Below, one piece after another: positions 7,165-15,497 of a stretch of 18,156 nucleotides of DNA. This DNA is from Bacteroidales bacterium UBA2198. Its GTDB lineage: Bacteria; Bacteroidota; Bacteroidia; Bacteroidales; VadinHA17. Every line of letters starts with the position of its first letter. The stretch's first letter is position 1. The translations under genes were made by a program, and so were the position numbers. The stretch spans positions 1,317 to 19,472 of the forward strand of contig DCVC01000186.1 of assembly GCA_002328625.1 (NCBI GenBank). Reading direction: 5' to 3'. Below the pieces are notes generated by a model. It was given only the letters and a program-made list of their open reading frames with translations, was not told where the DNA came from and did not search any database.

Positions 7165-8463
7165 TCACTTGTCATAGTTATAAAAATCTTTCCACATGCT
7201 TGCCAGCCTCTTCCTGATCTCTTCTTCTTTCGGATTTACTCCCGGATCATAAAACAAACTCCCCTTCATTTCTTCAGGAAGAAAATTATCAGGAATAAAA
7301 TTACCGTAATAATCGTGGGCATATTTGTAATCCTTTCCATAACCAAGTTTTTTCATAAGGCTTGTAGGAGCGTTCCTGATATTAAGGGGAACAGAGAGAT
7401 CGCCATTATCCCTTACTGCTTGCTGGGCACTCTCAATGGCCATGTACGAAGAGTTGCTCTTGGGAGAGGTGGCAAGATAGATGGCAGCCTCGGATAAAAT
7501 GATCCTTGATTCGGGCCATCCGATAACATTGACGGCCTCAAAACATGTTTGGGCCATCAGCAGGGCATTGGGATTAGCCAGTCCAATATCCTCGGCAGCC
7601 AGTATCACCATCCTGCGTGCAATGAATTTGGGATCCTCACCTCCCTCTACCATCCTTGCGAGCCAGTAAACAGCTGCATTGGGATCACTTCCCCTGAGCG
7701 ATTTTATGAAAGCGGAAATGATATCATAATGCTGCTCTCCGCTTTTATCGTATAGGACAAGATTTTTCTGGACATGCTTCAGTACCTTTTCGTTGTTTAT
7801 TATTATTTTATCTGAAGATGCTTCATCCGCTTCTGAAGAAACTACCAGTTCAAGGGCATTGTAAAGCTTTCTGGCATCTCCGCCTGAAATGCGCATAAAT
7901 GCCTCATAATCTTCGATTTCAATTTTAAACTTTGATAGATAAGGATCTTTTATTAGCGCTTTCTTCAATAATCCTTCAAGCTCATACTCACTCAGAGGAT
8001 TCATAATATATACCTGACAGCGGGAGAGGAGGGGAGATATGACTTCAAAAGACGGGTTCTCGGTGGTTGCACCTATAAGAGTTATTATTCCCTGCTCCAC
8101 TGCGCTCAGGAGTGAGTCTTGCTGCGATTTGTTAAACCGGTGTATCTCATCAATAAAAAGTATTGGGTTTGGCTGATTAAAAAACTGCTGTTTTTTTGCT
8201 TTGTCAATAGTATCTCTTACATCCTTGACTCCTGAATGTACTGCACTAAGATGGAAAAAAGGTCTTTTAAGGGTGTGGGCAATTATCCAAGCAAGTGTTG
8301 TTTTTCCAACTCCGGGAGGACCCCAGAGAATAAATGATGGAATAGTTCCCGACTCAATAACCTTCCTTAATACAGAATTTATACCTACAAGATGGTCCTG
8401 TCCCACAAAGTCATCAAGCTCCTTTGGCCGGAGTCTTTCTGCCAGAGGTTGATTTGCCAGCAT
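7165..8463 (-). CDS. rarA: Replication-associated recombination protein A (AAA+ ATPase)
   Basis: RarA (MgsA) is a tetrameric clamp-loader-like ATPase that acts at stalled replication forks with SSB. From ATG 8463 the product has 432 residues, close to the family length. It opens with PLAERLRPKELDDFVGQDHL, as is typical. Walker A is GPPGVGKTT (residues 48-56), Walker B is ILFIDEIHRF, and sensor 1 lies in LIGATTENPSF, followed by LLSRCQVY (arginine finger region). The C-terminal half carries the family-specific tetramerisation and MgsA-C regions, for example SGGDARKLYNALE, KSLRGSDPNAAVYWLARM, RRMVILAAEDIGLANP and PTSLMKKLGYGKDYKYAHDY. A longer frame to 8496 starts with TTG and adds unrelated sequence. 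The gene lies upstream of kdsA but kdsA has its own promoter. It is divergent from the ggt remnant. Confidence 0.94.
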   Translation of the reverse strand: MLANQPLAERLRPKELDDFVGQDHLVGINSVLRKVIESGTIPSFILWGPPGVGKTTLAWIIAHTLKRPFFHLSAVHSGVKDVRDTIDKAKKQQFFNQPNPILFIDEIHRFNKSQQDSLLSAVEQGIITLIGATTENPSFEVISPLLSRCQVYIMNPLSEYELEGLLKKALIKDPYLSKFKIEIEDYEAFMRISGGDARKLYNALELVVSSEADEASSDKIIINNEKVLKHVQKNLVLYDKSGEQHYDIISAFIKSLRGSDPNAAVYWLARMVEGGEDPKFIARRMVILAAEDIGLANPNALLMAQTCFEAVNVIGWPESRIILSEAAIYLATSPKSNSSYMAIESAQQAVRDNGDLSVPLNIRNAPTSLMKKLGYGKDYKYAHDYYGNFIPDNFLPEEMKGSLFYDPGVNPKEEEIRKRLASMWKDFYNYDK

Positions 8464-8611
8464 AATAAAATGTTTGTGTAAAAATAATAAAAACAATCCA
8501 CCATTCTATGCATTCTCTTTTTCATAGATTTGCAATCTTTAATAACCAATTTGAGTTGCTTGTTAACGGTTGCTGGTTTTTGACAAGTCAGGTTGATTAA
8601 CATTACTGCTT

Positions 8612-9847
8612 ATGAATAAGATACTGCTTTTTATACTTCTGATTTTATCAGGGTGTTAAGGCAAAACCCTGAAAAAAGCTCCGGAAATAATTGAAGGCCG
8701 TGGAATAGTTGCAGAGAGTGGAATGGTTGTTTCTGCCCACAAGGAGAGTTCACGAATAGGTGTTTTAATCCTGAAGAATGGAGGTAACGCAATTGATGCA
8801 GCAGTTGCGACCGAGTTTGCCCTTGCAGTCTGCTATCCTTCTGCCGGAAATATTGGTGGCGGTGGGTTTATGCTTGTAAGAATGGCAGACGGGAAAACCG
8901 ATCTGATTGATTACAGGGCTGTTTTCAGGGATCCGCTCACAATACAATACAGAGGTTTCAGGGTCATTTCAGCTCCTCCCCCTTCAGCGGGAGGTGTTAT
9001 TCTCCTTCAGCTTCTGGCAATGATTGAACCTTATTCTTTGTTACAGTCGGGTTTTCATTCTCCACAGACAATACATCTGATGGTGGAAGCCGAAAAAAGA
9101 GCATTTGCTGACAGAGCACAGCACCTGGGGGATCCTGATTTTATGAAAATTTCTGTAAATGAGTTGTTTACTAAAGACTATATTTCAGAAAGAATGAAGA
9201 ACTTCAACCCTGAAGCTGCCTCTCCCTCTTCTGATATAAAACCGGGAATCCCAGCAGGTTTCGAAAGTGAAGAAACCACACATTATTCTGTGGTTGACCT
9301 GTACGGGAATGCGGTTTCTTCCACCACTACACTTAACAATAGTTTTGGAAGCAGCATTGTAGTAGATGGCGCCGGATTTATATTAAATAATCAGATGGAT
9401 GATTTTTCGGTTAAACCCGGTATCCCGAACATTTATGGTTTAACAGGTGGTGAAGTGAACTCAATATACCCGGGAAAAAGAATGCTGAGTTCAATGACCC
9501 CGATGATAATTGAAAGAAATGGCAAAGTGATAATGGTTGCCGGTTCGTCAGGTGGATCAACAATACCTACAACTGTGTTTCAGGTAGCGGTTAATGTACT
9601 GGATTTCGGTATGAACATCCAGGAAGCTGTTGAAGCCGGAAGATTTCATCATCAATGGCTGCCAGACTACATCCGAATTGAGAAAAACTCAATTGACAGC
9701 ATAACTCTTGAAAAACTGACAAAAATGGGCCACGAACTAAAAATATGGCCCGCCATTGGTAGGGTAAATGCAATTCAAATCTTACCTGATGGCAGCAAAA
9801 TGGGGGGTGCTGATAACAGGGGTAATAACTCTGCAAGCGGGTATTAA
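8612..9847 (+). pseudogene. ggt: Gamma-glutamyltranspeptidase, degraded (nonsense codon plus internal deletion)
   Basis: ATG 8612 opens a lipoprotein signal (MNKILLFILLILSGC) that hits TAA at 8657-8659, directly after the lipobox cysteine. The same frame then continues open through ATG 8723 to TAA 9847. The remaining protein is clearly a gamma-glutamyltranspeptidase: KNGGNAIDAAVA, GNIGGGGFMLV, APPPSAGG, the autocleavage site with nucleophile Thr at TTHYSVVD (about 9278), NNQMDDFSVKPG, MLSSMTP, GSSGGS, RFHHQWLP and the final SASGY. The large subunit is too short. DLIDYR is followed at once by AVFRDP, so compared with E. coli Ggt about 155-160 residues between the DFRE-like and DL-x-YKAV-like segments are gone. 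The small subunit looks intact. Translation from 8723 would give a protein without a signal peptide. A functional enzyme is unlikely; a sequencing or assembly fault could explain part of this. Confidence 0.85.
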
Positions 9848-10003
9848 CACAGCATACAGTTAATAATTTTTACTAAATTGCTCCAAATTTATTTTAAATA
9901 AATGAAATAAATTAATACTTTTAACAATGGATTTTGCGTTTTAAGTTGAGAAATTGCTAATTACCAATATGGTATTTGAATTTTTTCAGATATTTATTCA
10001 GCT

Positions 10004-11158
10004 ATGAAAAAGCCTCTACTTATAATAATTATCATTCTGGTAGTAATCTTTGCTCTGCCGGCAGTTAACTTTATCCGTTGGATATTCCAGGAAAAGAAGC
10101 CAATGGATATTGTTGTTCTGAACAAGACAGTTCCTACTCTTGAGCGCTTGAAACACAAATCTTTCCATTGGATTCTTACCAGCGAGCGATTTGTTAAGAA
10201 AGGGAAAAAGACAAGCTATTCATATAAAAAGGATTACTTTGGATTCTCACCAACCAGGCCGCTAAGAGAAAAGGGCAGCACCAGAAAAGAGTATCGCCTG
10301 GCAGAAATGATTGACCTTCCTGAAAAAACTGATGTTCTTTATATTGCTGATACATACGGTGTCTTCTTCAACGACTGGTACAGCGGAATAAATAAAAGCC
10401 GCAGATCAAGGAAAATATACGGGGGGTTGAATAATAACGATTACCTGTTCATCAGTGAAATGAAAAACAGGAATAAACTTGTAATTCTTGAATATAATTC
10501 CTTTGATTATCCAACCGCACAATTTGAGTCTGTCAGAACACAGGAAAAACTTGGTATTAATTTCTCGGGTTGGACAGGAAAATATTTTGAAAAACTCGAT
10601 ACCGTGGCACCAGACTTTCCAATATGGCTTACAGCAATGTACAGAAAACAGCATAAACAACCATGGACATTTAAGAAAGCTGGAATAGTACTGCTTACAG
10701 AAAAGAACATTATTGTTCTCGAAGAGGGGACACACCTTAAAAATCCGCTACCTCTTATATTGACCGATTCTGCAAATTGTGCAAAATATGGAGTTCCCTC
10801 TTCTGTCGCGTTTAATAACTGGTTCGATATTATTGACCCGCTTAACAGCAATGTGATTTCCAGATTCAGGATTGAAACTACAGCGCTGGGAGATACATTG
10901 TTTGAAAAAAATTCACTTGATAATGAGTTTCCTGCAGTTATCCGGGAACAAACAACTAACAATTTGTACTATTTCGCAGGTGATTTTGCATCAAATAAAG
11001 TGTGGAATTGCACATCCCGAATAAAGAGTTTTGAAAAATTGAAGGGTATCCTTTATTCAAGCAATCCAAACGATCCCAGGAGATTTTACTGGCTCTATTA
11101 TAAGCCGCTAATTAATACAATATTAACAGATTACTACAATACGATAAAATCAAATTAG
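10004..11158 (+). CDS. Conserved-looking membrane-anchored protein of unknown function
   Basis: A 384-residue protein that I cannot assign. It has one N-terminal membrane helix (MKK, then about LLIIIIILVVIFALPAV, residues 5-21). There is no lipobox or clear cleavage site, so the rest is probably anchored and extracytoplasmic. Residues about 107-170 look like an alpha/beta nucleotide-binding or glutamine-amidotransferase-like core: DVLYIADTYGVFFNDW, KIYGGLNNNDYLFI, NKLVILEYNSFDYPTA. A segment rich in conserved-looking aromatics follows: FSGWTGKYFEKLD near 188, WLTAMYRKQHKQPW near 207 and GIVLLTEKNIIVLEEG near 228. The C-terminal third may be another beta-rich domain. I have a vague memory of similar uncharacterised proteins elsewhere but no name. 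It stands alone, 156 nt after the ggt remnant, with its own terminator. Confidence 0.75.
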   Translation: MKKPLLIIIIILVVIFALPAVNFIRWIFQEKKPMDIVVLNKTVPTLERLKHKSFHWILTSERFVKKGKKTSYSYKKDYFGFSPTRPLREKGSTRKEYRLAEMIDLPEKTDVLYIADTYGVFFNDWYSGINKSRRSRKIYGGLNNNDYLFISEMKNRNKLVILEYNSFDYPTAQFESVRTQEKLGINFSGWTGKYFEKLDTVAPDFPIWLTAMYRKQHKQPWTFKKAGIVLLTEKNIIVLEEGTHLKNPLPLILTDSANCAKYGVPSSVAFNNWFDIIDPLNSNVISRFRIETTALGDTLFEKNSLDNEFPAVIREQTTNNLYYFAGDFASNKVWNCTSRIKSFEKLKGILYSSNPNDPRRFYWLYYKPLINTILTDYYNTIKSN

Positions 11159-11189
11159 AGGTATTAATTAAGCAGATTTATTAAATTAT

Positions 11190-11220
11190 ACAGGCCTCTT
11201 TTAGTGGCCTGTTCTTTTTT
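11190..11220 (+). terminator. Intrinsic terminator after the 10004-11158 gene
   Basis: ACAGGCC (11190-11196) pairs perfectly with GGCCTGT (11206-11212) across a 9-nt loop, followed by TCTTTTTT (11213-11220). It lies 31 nt past the stop codon. On the opposite strand the same stem is followed only by a mixed A/T run, so it is mainly a plus-strand terminator. Confidence 0.85.
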
Positions 11221-11345
11221 AAAGTAAAAGTACTTTCCATTTATTAAAAAACTCTGTGAAGTCTGGGTTAATTCAAACTACAAGCGTGTGAAATAGAAAA
11301 ACCGATACCATGATGCGGGAGTGAACAGAGCCGTAAAAGATAAAA

Positions 11346-14279
11346 TCACACCTTCAGCGCTTTAAACAACACCTCTGCCGGATGAAGAACCCTCCTGCCT
11401 GTGCCATCCTTTATATGATGCCTGCAGCTGGTACCGGGAGCAGAAATTATTGTCTTTTCATCACAGTTTCTTATCTCCGGGAACAATACAAGTTCTCCGA
11501 TTTTGTTCGACAATTCAAAATGTTCCTTCTCATATCCGAATGATCCGGCCATCCCGCAACAACCGGAAGGTATCTCTTTTACCACGTAATTCGAAGGTAT
11601 AGAAAGCATATCAATAGTGCATCCTGACGACGCTATCGCTTTCTGCTGACAGTGGGCGTGTAAAAGGATTTCCTGACCCTCATCAGTGAACCACTCCCGT
11701 TTTATTCTGCCGGACCTGAATTCCCTGGATATAAACTCATCTAGCATAAAACAATTTGCAGCAAGCTTTTCAGATTTCACTTTCAGGTCCTTACCCACAA
11801 GCTCGGGGTATTCATCACGGAAACCGAGTATGGCAGAAGGCTCAATCCCGACCAGAGGAATATTATCAGTTATTATATCTGCCAAAATCTGAACATTTTT
11901 TCTGGCAATTGACCTGGCTTTTCTTAATAGACCTTTTGATATAAAGGTCCTTCCGCTTATATCATGACCGGCAGTTATTACCCTGTAATTCAATGAAGTT
12001 AAAAGTTTTATTGCAGCTATACCAATAGCAGTATCATTGTAATTCGTGAATTCATCAATAAAGAAACAAATCGTTCCGTTTGGTCTGGCAATATTTAGTT
12101 CTTGTATGTTTTTCCTGACCCATCTTCTGAGTGTTGTTCTATATAATAATGGTATGCTTCTTTTTGGTGCGAAACCGGCAATCTTTTTCATTAATCCTGA
12201 GGTGATCGTGTTTCTGAGGATGAAATTATATATCGCAGGGTAGATAGATCCTGCTCTGTTAAAAGTTGATATATAGGCAATTAACTTAGTCCTAAAAGGA
12301 ATCCCGTGCTTATCATACCAATGCTGAAGAAATTCGGATTTCAGTTTTGCCATATCAACCCCCGAAGGGCATTCCGACTTGCAACCCTTACACTCAAGGC
12401 ACAGATCAAGGATATCATGAATTTCCTTATGATCCCAGGGATCACGATCATCCATGTTCAGGAATTCCCTTAACAGATTGGCTCTGGCCCTTGTACTGTC
12501 TTTCTCATCCCTTGTTGCCATAAAACTGGGGCACATCGTACCACCGATTATCACCGATTTGCGGCAATCACCCGAACCATTGCATTTTTCTGCGGCTCTT
12601 ATCACACCCTCTGTTGATGAAAAATCATATACTGTCTCAATGTCCCGGGTTACTGTCCCCGGTTCATACCTCAGGAAGGTATTCATTGGCGGAGTATTCA
12701 CTATTTTCCCCGGATTCATTATATTTTCGGGGTCCCAGCATCTTTTCACCCTCTTTACAAGTTCAAAATTGTGTTCTCCGATAATCATTGGGATAAACTC
12801 TCCCCTGAGCCTCCCGTCGCCATGTTCACCACTTAATGATCCCCTGTATTTCTTGACAAGCTTTGCAGTTTCCAGTGCAATTGATCTGTAAAGCTCAACA
12901 TCACCATGATCTTTAAGGTTTAAAACAGGTCTGATATGAAGTTCTCCAGTGCCAATATGTGCATGATAAACAGAGTCCTTTCCGAATCCTGCCAGCATTT
13001 TTGCCAGTTCATCCATATAGGCAGGCAGATCTTCAACCCTTACAGCTGTGTCTTCAATAAGCGATACAGATTTGGAATCACCCTTCATATTACCAAGAAC
13101 TCCCAACCCGGCTTTCCTCAGGTCCCATACCTTCGTCATCTCATCTCCCTTTACGATCGGATAAGAATAACCGTAGCCTTCCTTCTTTAATTCGTTGATC
13201 ATTTTGTCGCAAACATCATCCAACTCCTCTTCAGTGTCTCTGGCAAATTCAACCATAGTGATTGCCTCAGGATTTCCATCAATAAAAAATCGGTTATTTC
13301 TCTGACTTATATTTTCCTTTGTGAGTTCAAGGATCCTGTCATCAGTCAGCTCAACCGCAGCGGGGGCAAATCTGAGCACAACCAGATTAGCTTTGAAAGC
13401 TTCATCTCTCTCATGGTGGTGTATACATACAATTGCTTTATTTGTAGGTGACAGGGGAACGAGATTCAGTTTAATCTCTATTGCTGCTGCAAGAGTTCCC
13501 TCTGATCCTGTAAGAAGTCTACAGAAATTGAATTTTTTGTCCGATCTTTCATTAAATAATTCAGAGTCAAGTAGCAGATCGAGTGCATATCCCGTGTTTC
13601 TTCTCGGTATTCGCGGATCGGGATACCCTTCCCTGATATGTTTCTTATTTACAGGATCATCAAGGATCTCCCTTATGTTACGGTAAATGCTCCCTTCAAG
13701 ATTATTCAGGGCGCATTTGTCTGCAAAGGTCTTTTTATCAACAGTACCAAAGACAGCTTCACTGCCATCGCTTAGAAGAGTTTTTATTTCAATGGTGTGA
13801 TCCCGTGTTGATCCGTAAATCAATGAATGCGAACCGCATGAGTTATTACCAACCATTCCTCCCATGTTACACCTGTTTGATGTGGATGTTTCAGGTCCGA
13901 AAAACAAACCATATTGCCTGAGATATAGATTAAGTTCATCAAGTACAACTCCCGGTTCCACTCTAACCCACATCTCATCTTTGTTTAACTCCAGGATCCG
14001 GTTCATGTATTTCGAGACATCCACAATTATTGCCGAGCTTACCACCTGCCCTGCCAGCGAAGTCCCTGCAGCTCTTAGGGTAATTCCTGTTTTTTCTTTA
14101 CGGGCAAACTCAATTACCTTCCTGATATCAGAAATTCCTTTCGGCCATACTACTGCCAGTGGAGATTCTTTATAGTCAGACGCATCGGTCGAGTAAATAG
14201 TTTTGGTGATAATATCATGTTTCAGCTCCCCTTCAAGATTCGTATTAAGAGAATCCAACCGTGAAATAAAGTCTTTCAT
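11346..14279 (-). CDS. FAD-binding and iron-sulfur dehydrogenase, YdiJ-type GlcD-GlcF fusion
   Basis: A 977-residue two-part oxidoreductase. The N-terminal half is a PCMH-type FAD domain (AVVWPKGISDIRKVIEFAR, LRAAGTSLAGQ, NRCNMGGMVGNNSCGSHS, LTGSEGTLA) followed by the cap region typical of D-lactate/glycolate oxidases (VYHAHIGTGELHIRPVL, GSLSGEHGDGR, NPGKIVN). The C-terminal half carries iron-sulfur sequences: CNGSGDCR with CPSF near residues 565-585, and CLECKGCKSECP near 625. Near 907 is a CCG-domain motif, CCGMAGSFGYEKEH, resembling GlcF. E. coli YdiJ, of similar size, acts on D-2-hydroxyglutarate; relatives oxidise D-lactate. The substrate here cannot be told apart from sequence. Electrons probably pass to the quinone pool or another carrier. 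It is transcribed divergently from the acetate operon across a 186-nt spacer. A weak promoter candidate (TTG with TATCTTGC, 14343-14369) is imperfect. Confidence 0.88.
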   Translation of the reverse strand: MKDFISRLDSLNTNLEGELKHDIITKTIYSTDASDYKESPLAVVWPKGISDIRKVIEFARKEKTGITLRAAGTSLAGQVVSSAIIVDVSKYMNRILELNKDEMWVRVEPGVVLDELNLYLRQYGLFFGPETSTSNRCNMGGMVGNNSCGSHSLIYGSTRDHTIEIKTLLSDGSEAVFGTVDKKTFADKCALNNLEGSIYRNIREILDDPVNKKHIREGYPDPRIPRRNTGYALDLLLDSELFNERSDKKFNFCRLLTGSEGTLAAAIEIKLNLVPLSPTNKAIVCIHHHERDEAFKANLVVLRFAPAAVELTDDRILELTKENISQRNNRFFIDGNPEAITMVEFARDTEEELDDVCDKMINELKKEGYGYSYPIVKGDEMTKVWDLRKAGLGVLGNMKGDSKSVSLIEDTAVRVEDLPAYMDELAKMLAGFGKDSVYHAHIGTGELHIRPVLNLKDHGDVELYRSIALETAKLVKKYRGSLSGEHGDGRLRGEFIPMIIGEHNFELVKRVKRCWDPENIMNPGKIVNTPPMNTFLRYEPGTVTRDIETVYDFSSTEGVIRAAEKCNGSGDCRKSVIIGGTMCPSFMATRDEKDSTRARANLLREFLNMDDRDPWDHKEIHDILDLCLECKGCKSECPSGVDMAKLKSEFLQHWYDKHGIPFRTKLIAYISTFNRAGSIYPAIYNFILRNTITSGLMKKIAGFAPKRSIPLLYRTTLRRWVRKNIQELNIARPNGTICFFIDEFTNYNDTAIGIAAIKLLTSLNYRVITAGHDISGRTFISKGLLRKARSIARKNVQILADIITDNIPLVGIEPSAILGFRDEYPELVGKDLKVKSEKLAANCFMLDEFISREFRSGRIKREWFTDEGQEILLHAHCQQKAIASSGCTIDMLSIPSNYVVKEIPSGCCGMAGSFGYEKEHFELSNKIGELVLFPEIRNCDEKTIISAPGTSCRHHIKDGTGRRVLHPAEVLFKALKV

Positions 14280-14396
14280 GTTTTGTTATTAATTAATGTA
14301 CTAAAATATGAAATGATTTGAATATGTTCTTCTTTTCAATAAGCAAGATAATATTCGAAAAAAAGTCAACCCTGATAATAATCATGTATTTCAAAA

Positions 14397-14428
14397 TTGT
14401 TTAATAGAACTTTTTTTTCGTACATTTA
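14397..14428 (+). promoter_or_regulatory. Putative promoter of the pta-ackA-ptb operon
   Basis: TTG (14397-14399) is followed after 21 nt by TACATTTA (14421-14428), one mismatch from the TAnnTTTG element. The start site would lie about 30 nt before ATG 14466. It is the best candidate in the divergent spacer, but the match is imperfect. Confidence 0.4.
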
Positions 14429-14465
14429 GGAAAAAATTTCGAACTCATTAAAATATTGATATACA

Positions 14466-15476
14466 ATGGAATTGTTGGAACTGATTAAACAAAATGCCAA
14501 AAAACATAACATGAGGATCGTACTTCCAGAAGGTTATGAGGAGAGGACAATAAAAGCAGCTGATATAGCACTTGAAGAGAATCTGGCCCGGATCATCCTG
14601 CTCGGTGATCCTGCGGAGATAAGAACACACGCTTCCAACCTTAGTCTGAAGAATATCCATAAAGCAGTAATAGTAGATCCCAGATCTCATGATAAGAAGG
14701 ATCATTATATTGAAATGATGGTTGAGCTCAGGAAACATAAAGGCATGACAAGAGAAGAGGCATCAGGGTTGATTGAAGATCCCCTTTACCTTGGCGTGCT
14801 GATGATTAAGAATGGAGATGCCGATGGCGAAGTGTCAGGAGCTGATCATTCAACAGGTGATGTTCTTAGACCTGCTTTTCATTATGTCAAGACCTCTCCT
14901 GGCATATCTGTTGTTTCAGGTGCTTTCATTATGATACTGCCCGACAAAACTTTTGGAGAAGATGGTATACTGATATTTGCTGATGGTGCCGTACATCCCG
15001 ATCCCACAGATAAAGAACTTGCGGAAATTGTAGTGGCAACGGCTCACACAACAAGAGCTATTGCAGGTTTTGAACCAAGGATCGCCTTGCTTAGCTTCTC
15101 AACCAAAGGTAGTGCAAAACATGAAATGGTGGATAAGGTAGTTAATGCAACCCGGCTTGCTAAAGAGATGGCTCCTGACCTTCTTATTGACGGGGAGCTT
15201 CAGGCTGATGCAGCACTGGTCGAAGCAATCGGACAGAAAAAAGCGCCCGGAAGCAAAATTGCAGGGAAAGCCAACGTCCTTATATTTCCAAACCTGGAAA
15301 GCGGGAACATAGCCTACAAACTTGTTCAGCGACTGGCATATGCAGAAGCAATAGGACCCATTCTCCAGGGAATGGCAGCACCAATAAACGATCTTTCACG
15401 AGGCTGTTCAGTCAGCGATATTGTGAGTATGATCGCAATAACAGCCAATCAGGCAGCCGGTAAAAAAAATATATAG
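14466..15476 (+). CDS. pta: Phosphate acetyltransferase, short form
   Basis: Pta interconverts acetyl-CoA plus phosphate and acetyl phosphate plus CoA in the cytoplasm. The 336-residue product consists of the catalytic PTA/PTB domain alone, without the DRTGG and N-terminal domains of the long E. coli enzyme. Characteristic segments are RIVLPEGYEERTIKAA, GEVSGADHSTGDVLRPA, FADGAVHPDPT, LSFSTKGSAKH, DGELQADAAL, NVLIFPNLESGNIAYKLVQR, and PINDLSRGCSVSDIV near the C-terminus, where the SRG arginine contacts phosphate. The first gene of a tight operon: ackA begins 21 nt after its stop. Confidence 0.96.
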   Translation: MELLELIKQNAKKHNMRIVLPEGYEERTIKAADIALEENLARIILLGDPAEIRTHASNLSLKNIHKAVIVDPRSHDKKDHYIEMMVELRKHKGMTREEASGLIEDPLYLGVLMIKNGDADGEVSGADHSTGDVLRPAFHYVKTSPGISVVSGAFIMILPDKTFGEDGILIFADGAVHPDPTDKELAEIVVATAHTTRAIAGFEPRIALLSFSTKGSAKHEMVDKVVNATRLAKEMAPDLLIDGELQADAALVEAIGQKKAPGSKIAGKANVLIFPNLESGNIAYKLVQRLAYAEAIGPILQGMAAPINDLSRGCSVSDIVSMIAITANQAAGKKNI

Positions 15477-15497
15477 CAAAAAAATAAAATTCAAATT

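Noticed and set aside
8464..8496. Longer rarA reading frame beginning at 8496
   Set aside because: TTG start and 11 added residues unlike RarA; the ATG at 8463 gives the typical N-terminus.
10507..10962. 151-residue open frame on the minus strand inside the 10004-11158 gene
   Set aside because: No family-like motifs or start signal, and it lies fully antisense to a well-formed membrane protein gene; treated as a chance open frame.
11221..11236. Palindrome AAAGTA-AAAG-TACTTT after the terminator
   Set aside because: Short, A/T-only apart from one pair, no T-run on either side; likely chance in AT-rich spacer DNA.
11300..11363. Short plus-strand frame reading like a transposase tail (YHDAGVNRAVKDK)
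   Set aside because: Only about 20 codons, with an upstream in-frame stop, overlapping the dehydrogenase 3' end; no insertion-sequence ends or repeats nearby.
12454..12891. 145-residue open frame on the plus strand inside the FAD/Fe-S dehydrogenase gene
   Set aside because: It is antisense to the recognisable Fe-S and FAD-cap coding sequence, and its low-complexity composition mirrors the opposite strand.
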